From GCA-003244245 sp039924425 (GTDB lineage Bacteria; Actinomycetota; Actinomycetes; Mycobacteriales; Pseudonocardiaceae): a DNA stretch of 12,066 nt. The notes below the pieces were generated by a model. That model was not told the DNA's origin, did no database searches, and worked only from the letters and a program-made list of their open reading frames with translations. The DNA lies in contig JBDTAX010000062.1 in assembly GCA_039924425.1 (NCBI GenBank), positions 1 to 12,066 on the forward strand, in the 5' to 3' direction. Position numbers and translations under genes: made by a program. Below are positions 6,147-12,066 of this stretch, one piece after another (the stretch's first letter is position 1; each line of letters opens with the position of its first letter).

Positions 6147-7730
6147 GTGGTGGCCGACAAATCAGAGTCGGGGTTCGAGATCAAGCGGGTGTATCGCGCG
6201 CGGGACGTCGCGGATGGGCTGGCCGAGCGGCTGAGCGAGCCGGGGGAGTTCCCGTTCACCCGCGGGGTGTACCCCGCCATGTACACCGAGCGTCCCTGGA
6301 CGATGCGCCAGTACGCCGGGTACGGCAGCGCGCGGGAGTCCAACGCCCGCTACCACCAGCTCCTGCGGGCCGGGCAGACCGGCCTGTCGGTGGCTTTCGA
6401 CCTGCCCACGCAGATGGGCTACGACTCCGACGAGGCGATCGCGCGCGGCGAGGTCGGCAAGGTCGGGGTGGCCATCGACTCGATCGAGGACATGCGGGCG
6501 CTGTTCGATGGGATCCCGCTGGACGCGGTGTCCACCTCAATGACGATCAACGCCCCGGCGAGCGTGCTGTTGCTGCTGTATCAGCTGGTGGCGCACGAGC
6601 GCGGCGTGCCGGGCGCGAAACTGGCCGGGACGGTCCAGAACGACGTGCTCAAGGAATACATCGCGCGGGGCACCTACATCTACCCGCCAGCGCGGTCCCT
6701 GCGGCTCACCGCGGACATCTTCGCCTATTGCCAGGTCGAGATCCCGCGGTGGAACACCATCTCGATCTCGGGTTATCACATGGCCGAGGCGGGGGCTAAT
6801 CCGGCGCAGGAGATCGCTTTCACGCTGACCAACGGGGCGCAGTACGTGCAAGCCGCGCTGGACGCCGGAATGGCTGTTGACGAGTTCGCGCCGCGATTGT
6901 CGTTCTTTTTCGTCTCCCGCACTACGCTGCTGGAGGAAATTGCCAAGTTCCGGGCCGCCCGCCGGATCTGGGCTCGGATGATGGCGGAGCGCTTCGGGGC
7001 GCGCAATCCCAAGTCGCTGATGCTGCGGTTCCACGCCCAGACCGCCGGCGTGCAGCTCACCGCGCAACAGCCCGAAGTCAACATGGTCCGGGTCACCGCG
7101 CAGGCGATCGCCGCGATCTTCGGGGGCGCTCAGTCGCTGCACACCAACGCCTATGACGAGGCGATCGCGCTGCCCACCGAGAAGGCCGCCCGGCTGGCTC
7201 TGCGCACCCAGCAGGTGCTGGCCCATGAAACCGACCTGACCTCCACGGTGGACCCCTTCGCCGGCTCGTACGCGATCGAGGCGATGACCGACGAGGTCGA
7301 GGCCGCCGCGATAGTTTTGATCGGGAAAGTGGATGAGCTGGGCGGCGCGGTGCGCGCCATCGAGGCGGGTTTCCAGAAATCCGAGATCGAGAAGACCGCC
7401 TACCGCACCGCCTTGGAGATCGACTCGGGTGACCGGGTGGTGGTCGGGCTCAACCGCTACCGGCTCGACACCGAGGATCCCTACCAGCCCCTGCGGGTGG
7501 ACCCGGCGATCGAGGACAGTGCCCGGGCGCGGCTGGCCGCGCTGCGCGCCTCGCGGTCCGCCGCCGAGGTCAGCCGGGCGCTGGACGAGCTGCGGCGCGC
7601 CGCCAAGGACGAGGGGACCAACGTGCTGTACCCGATGAAGCGGGCACTCGCCGCGTGCGCCACGGTCGGTGAGGTGTGCCATGCGTTGCGTGACGTGTGG
7701 GGCACCTACGTGCCATCGGAGACGTTCTGA
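6147..7730 (+). CDS. Methylmalonyl-CoA mutase-type acyl-CoA mutase, large (substrate-binding) subunit
   Basis: The catalytic TIM-barrel subunit of an adenosylcobalamin-dependent acyl-CoA mutase, which interconverts carbon skeletons such as (R)-methylmalonyl-CoA and succinyl-CoA. It has about 527 residues from GTG 6147; a second GTG at 6150 is as good, and the in-frame TTG at 6114 adds residues that look non-native. Family motifs include PWTMRQYAGYGSARESN (50-66), GLSVAFDLPTQMGYDSD, NAPAS, ISGYHMAEAGA and QTAGVQLTAQQPE. The specificity positions I recall from the family read Tyr (RQYAG, Tyr56) and Arg (KEYIARGTY, Arg174). This is the methylmalonyl-CoA pattern, rather than Phe/Gln of isobutyryl-CoA mutase or Ile/Gln of hydroxyisobutyryl-CoA mutase. 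There is no B12 domain (no DxHxxG), and no small-subunit gene lies in the window, so the partner must be encoded elsewhere. The M20 gene follows 24 bp downstream. Confidence 0.94.
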   Translation: MVADKSESGFEIKRVYRARDVADGLAERLSEPGEFPFTRGVYPAMYTERPWTMRQYAGYGSARESNARYHQLLRAGQTGLSVAFDLPTQMGYDSDEAIARGEVGKVGVAIDSIEDMRALFDGIPLDAVSTSMTINAPASVLLLLYQLVAHERGVPGAKLAGTVQNDVLKEYIARGTYIYPPARSLRLTADIFAYCQVEIPRWNTISISGYHMAEAGANPAQEIAFTLTNGAQYVQAALDAGMAVDEFAPRLSFFFVSRTTLLEEIAKFRAARRIWARMMAERFGARNPKSLMLRFHAQTAGVQLTAQQPEVNMVRVTAQAIAAIFGGAQSLHTNAYDEAIALPTEKAARLALRTQQVLAHETDLTSTVDPFAGSYAIEAMTDEVEAAAIVLIGKVDELGGAVRAIEAGFQKSEIEKTAYRTALEIDSGDRVVVGLNRYRLDTEDPYQPLRVDPAIEDSARARLAALRASRSAAEVSRALDELRRAAKDEGTNVLYPMKRALAACATVGEVCHALRDVWGTYVPSETF

Positions 7731-7754
7731 GCCTGGTTGAGAGACAATCACGGA

Positions 7755-8960
7755 GTGAGCACACCTGAGAGCACCCTGGCCACGGCCGTAGAGCGGCACG
7801 CGGAGAGCTTGCGCGCGCTGTCCCGGGACATCCACGCCGAGCCTGAGCTCGCCTTCGCCGAGCACCGCAGCGCCGCCAAGGTGGCGGACCTGATGGCGGC
7901 GCAGGGTTTCGAGGTGGAGCGCGGCGTGGCCGGTCTGGACACCGCGTTCACCGCGACCTACGGCGCGGGTGCGCTGGTCATCGGGCTGTGCGCGGAGTAC
8001 GACGCGCTGCCCGAGGTGGGCCACGCATGCGGGCACAACATCATCGCTGCGGCGTCAGCCGGTGCGGCGTTGGCGCTGCGCGAGGTCGCCGAGGCGCTCG
8101 ATGTGACGATCAAGCTGATCGGCACGCCGGCTGAAGAGGCCGGCGGCGGCAAGGTGCTCCTGCTGCAGCGCGGGGTGTTTGACGACGTGGCGATGGCGAT
8201 GATGGTGCACCCGGCGCCGCAGGATACCTGCGCGGCTCCTTCACTGGCCATCACCGAGCTTGCGCTGCGCTACCTGGGCAAGGCTTCGCACGCGGCCGCC
8301 GCGCCACACCTGGGGCGCAACGCCGCCGACGCGCTCACCGTCGCTCAGGTGGCGGTGGGATTGTTGCGCCAGCATCTGGAAGCGAAGCAGATGCTGCACG
8401 GCATCGTCACCCACGGCGGTGCCGCGCCCAACATCGTCCCCGCTGACACCTCGGCGATATATTTTTTACGGGCGGCCGACGTCGAGTCGCTCGACCAGCT
8501 TGAGGCCCGGGTCCGGGACTGTTTCGCGGCGGGGGCATTGGCCACCGGGTGCACCCACGAGGTGACCCAGATCTGTCCCATCTATACCGATCTCGTACCC
8601 GATCCCTGGCTTGCCGCCGCCTACCGCGTGGCGATCACCGGGCTCGGCCGCTCGCCGCTGAGCCCCGAACGGGAGCGGCTGCGCCAGTCCGGCAGCACTG
8701 ACATGGGCAACGTGTCCCGGGCGCTGCCGGCGATCCACCCGACCATCGCGATCGACTGTGGTGACGCGGTGAACCACCAGCCCGAGTTCACCGCCGCGTG
8801 CGCCACCCCCTCGGCGGACCGCGCGGTCTGCGACGGGGCGCTCGCTTTGGCGCTCACCGCTGCGGTAGCCGCTGTTGACGAGGAGCAGCGCAGTCGGCTT
8901 GTCTGTGGGGTGGCACAGCGCCGCAGGCTATCCGACGCTACGGGTCAGAATGGTTTCTGA
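7755..8960 (+). CDS. M20-family metal-dependent amidohydrolase (AmiA/AmiB/AbgB type)
   Basis: A roughly 401-residue zinc or manganese hydrolase that cleaves an amide bond of an N-acyl amino acid or similar substrate. Motifs counted from GTG 7755 are GHACGHN with metal ligands Cys92 and His94, the catalytic pair Glu127-Glu128 (GTPAEEAGGGK), His152 (MMVHPAPQ), the dimer-domain GKASHA with His179, and His341 in NHQPEF near the C-terminus. Gene order next to purine nucleoside phosphorylase and the Cys-type motif suggest the AmiB1/AmiA1 group of mycobacteria. GTG 7755 has GAGAGA at 7739-7744; an in-frame TTG at 7737 is less likely. The last 20 or so residues (from about Gln379) look like a divergent tail. 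Codon 238 is TTA, within an AT-rich patch at 8457-8468. It probably forms an operon with the mutase. The substrate is unknown. Confidence 0.93.
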   Translation: MSTPESTLATAVERHAESLRALSRDIHAEPELAFAEHRSAAKVADLMAAQGFEVERGVAGLDTAFTATYGAGALVIGLCAEYDALPEVGHACGHNIIAAASAGAALALREVAEALDVTIKLIGTPAEEAGGGKVLLLQRGVFDDVAMAMMVHPAPQDTCAAPSLAITELALRYLGKASHAAAAPHLGRNAADALTVAQVAVGLLRQHLEAKQMLHGIVTHGGAAPNIVPADTSAIYFLRAADVESLDQLEARVRDCFAAGALATGCTHEVTQICPIYTDLVPDPWLAAAYRVAITGLGRSPLSPERERLRQSGSTDMGNVSRALPAIHPTIAIDCGDAVNHQPEFTAACATPSADRAVCDGALALALTAAVAAVDEEQRSRLVCGVAQRRRLSDATGQNGF

Positions 8961-8976
8961 ATGACTTTTGATCGGC

Positions 8977-9004
8977 TTGAAAGTGATCGGGTGTCAGGTT
9001 TATC
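8977..9004 (+). promoter_or_regulatory. Candidate promoter for the lyase-methyltransferase pair
   Basis: TTGAAA at 8977-8982 is followed after 16 bases by TTTATC at 8999-9004, a plausible sigma-70-type -35/-10 pair. The stretch lies just after the amidohydrolase stop and 59 bp before the favoured lyase start at 9063. Its low third-position GC suggests it is non-coding leader. It is a sequence resemblance only. Confidence 0.35.
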
Positions 9005-9062
9005 GCCGTCGACTGGTCTTGATGCGGCCACCGCCAGCGGGTGCCTCCATCAACGTGGGCAT

Positions 9063-10466
9063 GTGCTCGACTCGATCTTCCATGGCGGCGGTTACGCCAC
9101 CGCTGCCAGCCGGAGAATCTTCTGCGATCGCTGCCGTCTGCAGCGGTGGCTGTATATCGAAGGTATCCTCGCAGCCAGTCAGGGGGAGCTTGGGATGATC
9201 CCCACCGAAGCGGCGATGGAGATCCGACGGGCGTGTCAGCCCGGTCGTATCGACCTCGACGCGCTCGGCGCCGAGTTCCAACGAACCGGCCATTCCCTGG
9301 TTGCCCTGCTGCGTGGTCTGCAGGCGGCCTGCAAGGGTACGGGGGGCGAGTTCGTCCATTACGGGGCTACCACGCAGGACATCCAGGACACCGCTCAGGC
9401 GCTGGAGATGCGCGAGGTGCTCAATGAGGCCGAGCGGGACCTGGTCATGACGGTGCGTCGATTGGTCGAGCTGGCCGTCACGCACCGGGACACGTTGATG
9501 GTGGGCCGTACGCATGCCCAGCCCGCTCTGCCCATCACCTTCGGCCTCAAGGTGGCGAGCTGGATCGACGAATTGCTTCGGCAGGGCGAGCGCCTCGGAC
9601 AAGCGCGCGTCCGGGTGCTGGTGGTCGAGCTTTTCGGCGGTGCGGGGACTATGGCTGGCTTCGATGGCCGAGGCCGTGAACTCCTGGAACAATTCGCGGC
9701 GCGGCTGGGGCTAGCTGCGCCCGCCGTTGGCTGGCATACGGCGCGTGATCGGGTAGCCGAATTCACCGTGGTCTTGGCCATGCTCACAGCCACGCTGGCC
9801 CGGATCGCCGATGAGGTCCGGGTGTTGTCCCGACCAGAACTGGGCGAAGTGGCCGAAGACTGGGAGTACGGGCGGGTGGGCAGCAGCACGATGCCGCATA
9901 AGCGCAATGCGGAACGTTCCGCGCAGGTGGTCGTCCTCGCTAAACTCGCCAGGGCCAATGCCATGCTCGGGATGGAGAGCATGCTTCAGGAGCATGAGCG
10001 CGACGCCAGGGGGCTGCGGATCGAGTGGGTGGCGGTGGCCGACGTGGCCCACCACGCACTAGCTGCGCTAGCGATTCTGCGCGAGGTTCTGCAGGGCCTG
10101 CGGGTCTACGCGGACCAGATGGCCGCGCATGCCTATGCGGCAGCGGAGGCAATCTGCTCGGAGGCCCTCATGCTGGCCCTAGGCCGCCGGATGGGTAAGC
10201 AGAGTGCCCACGCACTGGTCTACGACCTGAGTCAGCGTGCCCAGAGCGACGGCCAGCCCCTGCGCGCACTGCTGCTCGCCCGAGCCGAGGTCGCGTCCTG
10301 GCTGGGGGCAGCGGAACTTGACCAGTTACTTGATCCGGCTCGCTATGTCGGCGACGCGGGGGACATCGTCGACCGGTCGGTGCGGCGCGCCCAGCATTGG
10401 CTGGTCGGGCGTCAGCCGGGAGCGGTTGACCTCCCCCACTCCAGTGCTCCGAAGTGCACCCTATGA
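9063..10466 (+). CDS. Fumarase/aspartase-superfamily lyase, adenylosuccinate lyase or carboxymuconate cycloisomerase-like
   Basis: A 467-residue homotetrameric-type lyase that would eliminate, or in reverse add, an amine or similar group to fumarate through an aci-carboxylate intermediate. Signature regions from GTG 9063 are GATTQDIQDT (101-110), GRTHAQPALP (148-157, His151) and the catalytic loop GSSTMPHKRN (273-282, Ser274/Ser275). It most resembles the PcaB/PurB-like 'lyase family' used in specialised pathways, not housekeeping PurB. The frame is open back to ATG 8961 (501 residues). I prefer 9063 because homology starts there and the 34 extra codons have only about half G or C at third positions and include a TTA. 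Both starts lack a good ribosome binding site. An unusual CxxC (Cys21, Cys24 of FCDRCRLQRW) stands where I recall SERxxxQRW. Codon 422 is TTA. The 3' end overlaps the methyltransferase as ATGA. Confidence 0.9.
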   Translation: MLDSIFHGGGYATAASRRIFCDRCRLQRWLYIEGILAASQGELGMIPTEAAMEIRRACQPGRIDLDALGAEFQRTGHSLVALLRGLQAACKGTGGEFVHYGATTQDIQDTAQALEMREVLNEAERDLVMTVRRLVELAVTHRDTLMVGRTHAQPALPITFGLKVASWIDELLRQGERLGQARVRVLVVELFGGAGTMAGFDGRGRELLEQFAARLGLAAPAVGWHTARDRVAEFTVVLAMLTATLARIADEVRVLSRPELGEVAEDWEYGRVGSSTMPHKRNAERSAQVVVLAKLARANAMLGMESMLQEHERDARGLRIEWVAVADVAHHALAALAILREVLQGLRVYADQMAAHAYAAAEAICSEALMLALGRRMGKQSAHALVYDLSQRAQSDGQPLRALLLARAEVASWLGAAELDQLLDPARYVGDAGDIVDRSVRRAQHWLVGRQPGAVDLPHSSAPKCTL

Positions 10467-11254
10467 ACGACTTTCTTCGATTCGACGGCGCGCACGCCAC
10501 CCAGGCCGAGGCTCAGTATCACAGCCCCGAGATGGTGCGCCAGCGTGCGCATCTCCGCGATTTGCTGGCGCTCGCCCCGGGGGAGCGGGTGCTTGATATC
10601 GGCTGCGGTCCCGGCATCCTGGCCAAGGAGATGGCCGCCGACGTCGGATCGACCGGTGAAATCTTCGGTATCGATATCAGTGAATCGATGCTAGCCCTTG
10701 CCGGCCAGCGGTGCTCCGCCGAGGATTGGGTGACCTTACGGCTGGGACGAGCCGAGGAGATTCCTTTCGGAGACGAGGAGTTCGACGCCGCGATCGCGAT
10801 CCAGGTCTACGAATACGTGCCCGATATTGAACGCGCCCTCGTCGAACTGTTCCGTGTGCTACGACCCGGCGGTCGAGCGGTGATTCTCGACACCGACTGG
10901 GACTCATTGGTGTGGTATACCGAGGATCGCGCCAGAATGCGAAAAATCCTTGATTTCTGGGACGATCATCTGGCTGATCCCAGATTACCCGAGCGGCTGG
11001 GGCCACTGCTGGCCCGAGCGGGTTTTGTGCAGGAGAACCTGACGACACTGACCTTTCTCAACCAGGAGTGTCACGAAGGAACCTACAGCTTCTGGTTGAT
11101 AGGGTTCGTGCAGTCGTTCTTGCGCGACCAGGGCCGGATCAGTCCGGCAGAGGCGCAAGCATGGGCTGCGGAACTTCGTGCGCTGGCCTGTGACAAGCGA
11201 TACTTCTTCAGTCTCGACAGGTATGCCTTCACGGCATTGCGTCCGGCTCTCTGA
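10463..11254 (+). CDS. Class I SAM-dependent methyltransferase
   Basis: A 263-residue Rossmann-fold methyltransferase of the UbiE/small-molecule type. The SAM-binding motif I is VLDIGCGPG (43-51), with the acidic ribose contact at Asp71 in GIDISESML, motif II near FDAAIAIQVYEYV (107-119), and LRPGGRAVILDTDW (133-146) as the post-core strand. The C-terminal part (about 150-263) is probably a substrate lid. The start ATG 10463 overlaps the lyase stop TGA as ATGA, so translation is probably coupled; GTG 10454 is an alternative. Codons 92 and 175 are TTA, rare in GC-rich actinobacteria and, in Streptomyces, linked to bldA control of specialised metabolism. The acceptor (O, N or C) cannot be read from sequence. 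Context suggests it modifies the lyase product or a downstream intermediate. Confidence 0.93.
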   Translation: MNDFLRFDGAHATQAEAQYHSPEMVRQRAHLRDLLALAPGERVLDIGCGPGILAKEMAADVGSTGEIFGIDISESMLALAGQRCSAEDWVTLRLGRAEEIPFGDEEFDAAIAIQVYEYVPDIERALVELFRVLRPGGRAVILDTDWDSLVWYTEDRARMRKILDFWDDHLADPRLPERLGPLLARAGFVQENLTTLTFLNQECHEGTYSFWLIGFVQSFLRDQGRISPAEAQAWAAELRALACDKRYFFSLDRYAFTALRPAL

Positions 11255-11261
11255 GTCTCAT

Positions 11262-11297
11262 GCCTCTGTAGTGCTCAAGGCCTCTGTAGTGCTCAAG
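11262..11297. repeat. Tandem 18-bp direct duplication at a convergent gene junction
   Basis: Two exact copies of GCCTCTGTAGTGCTCAAG lie at 11262-11279 and 11280-11297. The second copy includes the SerC stop codon (11293-11295 on the plus strand), so the duplication reproduces the end of serC. It fills most of the 38-bp gap between the methyltransferase stop and the SerC stop. No terminator hairpin is visible there. Confidence 0.9.
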
Positions 11298-12066
11298 CTC
11301 CCGAGCGCTCGAACTCCCGCATGAATTCTATCAGAGCGCGCACGCCGGCCAAAGGCATGCCATTGTAGATCGAGGCGCGCACCCCGCCCACTGTGCGGTG
11401 ACCGCCCAGAGCCAGCAGCCCCCTCGCGCCGCTGTGTTCGACGAACTCGGTGGTGCGCGATTCATCGCGCAGTCGGAACGTGATGTTAGTGATGGAGCGA
11501 TGGTCTGGATGCGCGGTGGGCAGGTAGAAGTCCGAGCTGTCCAGTTCCCGGTATAGCAGGTCCGCCTTCGTTTTATTGAGGGCTTCAACCGCATCCAACC
11601 CGCCCTGCTGCTGGATCCATTGCAGAATGAGCGCCATCACGTATATGGCGAATGTGTTCGGCGTGTTGTGCAGTGACTGGCTGTTGGCGTAGACCTCGTA
11701 GTTCAGCAGCAGCGGCGTCTCGGGTAAGGCGTAGCCGAGCAGGTCGTCGCGGATGACCACCAATGCCAAACTGGCTGGTCCCAGGTTCTTCTGGAAACCG
11801 GCGTAGGTAATTCCAAACCGGGAGTAGTCCCATCGGCGCGAAAGGATATCGGAGGTTGCGTCGATGACGATGGGTGGCGCGCAGTCCGTGGGAAAGGTGT
11901 GCCACCGCGTACCGTAGACCGTGTTGTTGCTGGTGAGGTGCAGGTACGCAGCGTCGGGCGAGCAGCTCCCAGTGGACAGCACCGGGATCCGATCGAAGCC
12001 GGTGTCGGCGCTGCTGGCGACGACGGTGGCCGTGCCGTAACGGGTACCTTCTTGCTGCGCTTGCCG
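11293..12066 (-). CDS. serC: Phosphoserine aminotransferase (SerC), N-terminus beyond window
   Basis: A PLP-dependent class V aminotransferase that converts 3-phosphohydroxypyruvate and glutamate to O-phospho-L-serine. The window holds the last 257 codons of an expected 360 or so; about 100 N-terminal residues lie beyond the right edge. Motifs in order are VVASS, TSNNTVYGT, DATSDILSR, YAGFQKNLGP with the PLP lysine codon at 11788-11790, SQSLHNTPNTF, SSDFY, and GGHRTVGGVRASIYN near the C-terminus. These match the E. coli/Bacteroidetes-type SerC (TIGR01364-like). Actinobacterial primary metabolism usually uses the shorter-motif mycobacterial type (TIGR01366). A TTA codon occurs at 11725-11727. 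The gene converges on the methyltransferase with a 38-bp gap. A second, pathway-specific copy is likely, but cannot be proven from this window. Confidence 0.94.
   Translation of the reverse strand, partial: RQAQQEGTRYGTATVVASSADTGFDRIPVLSTGSCSPDAAYLHLTSNNTVYGTRWHTFPTDCAPPIVIDATSDILSRRWDYSRFGITYAGFQKNLGPASLALVVIRDDLLGYALPETPLLLNYEVYANSQSLHNTPNTFAIYVMALILQWIQQQGGLDAVEALNKTKADLLYRELDSSDFYLPTAHPDHRSITNITFRLRDESRTTEFVEHSGARGLLALGGHRTVGGVRASIYNGMPLAGVRALIEFMREFERSGA

Noticed and set aside
6147..7730. Ethylmalonyl-CoA mutase (MeaA/Ecm).
   Set aside because: As I recall, Ecm is longer with a fused B12 domain and reads RTYAGHS and INICSYH. Here the motifs are RQYAGYGS and ISISGYH and there is no B12 domain.
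6537..8036. A 499-codon open frame on the minus strand, antisense to the mutase and amidohydrolase.
   Set aside because: Its translation has no recognisable motif, is rich in Arg/Gly/His as expected of a GC-rich shadow, and it lies opposite two genes with unmistakable family motifs.
9063..10466. Calling the lyase housekeeping PurB (adenylosuccinate lyase).
   Set aside because: The signature loop is shared by the whole superfamily. The VELFGGAGT and WHTARDRVAEF segments fit PcaB/PurB-like accessory lyases better, and the neighbours are not purine biosynthetic genes.
11302..11311. Palindrome CGAGCGCTCG near the serC stop as a terminator.
   Set aside because: It has no loop and lies inside serC coding sequence, with no T-run, so it is most likely chance.
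1..12066. CRISPR array, tRNA, rRNA, insertion sequence or integrase attachment site.
   Set aside because: No spaced repeat series, cloverleaf-like sequence, transposase motif or terminal inverted repeat with target duplication was seen. The only notable repeats are the three listed.

Overview
The window is GC-rich DNA from an actinobacterium, probably of the Pseudonocardiaceae or a related mycolate-lineage family. The evidence is GC-rich third codon positions, GTG starts, an Asp-nucleophile alpha/beta hydrolase, a mycobacterial-type purine nucleoside phosphorylase and a transmembrane Ser/Thr kinase. From memory, the left two thirds resemble the Mycobacterium tuberculosis nucleoside-salvage neighbourhood: cdd, the hydrolase Rv3312c, the hypothetical Rv3311, the phosphorylase deoD/punA and the M20 amidohydrolases amiA1/amiB1, with a dacB1-like carboxypeptidase nearby. 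This is a family-level match, not an alignment.

Positions 1-976 hold the N-terminal 325 codons of a secreted D-Ala-D-Ala carboxypeptidase that runs off the left edge on the minus strand. Divergent from it, 1171-1356 holds a clear cytidine deaminase relic: N-terminus, a one-base frameshift, then an internal deletion joined to the natural C-terminus, with the zinc site gone. A conserved hypothetical with an apparent internal duplication (1376-2578, minus) follows. Next come a divergent alpha/beta hydrolase (2641-3507, plus), purine nucleoside phosphorylase (3494-4276, minus) and a membrane Ser/Thr kinase (4353-6080, minus). The kinase and phosphorylase are separated by a perfect 23-bp inverted repeat. 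Divergent from the kinase, a methylmalonyl-CoA-mutase-type large subunit without a B12 domain (6147-7730) precedes an M20 amidohydrolase (7755-8960).

The right quarter (from about 8961) looks different. It carries an adenylosuccinate-lyase/carboxymuconate-cycloisomerase-like lyase (9063-10466), a SAM methyltransferase coupled to it by an ATGA overlap (10463-11254), and, converging on them, the C-terminal 257 codons of a SerC phosphoserine aminotransferase (from 11293 off the right edge). The SerC resembles the E. coli-type form rather than the form usual in actinobacteria. TTA leucine codons occur in the amidohydrolase, lyase, methyltransferase (two) and SerC, and I found none in the genes to the left. 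The lyase, methyltransferase and aminotransferase together look like the edge of an accessory, possibly specialised-metabolite, locus extending beyond the right border. The product cannot be named from this window.

I found no tRNA, rRNA, CRISPR array, insertion sequence or integrase.
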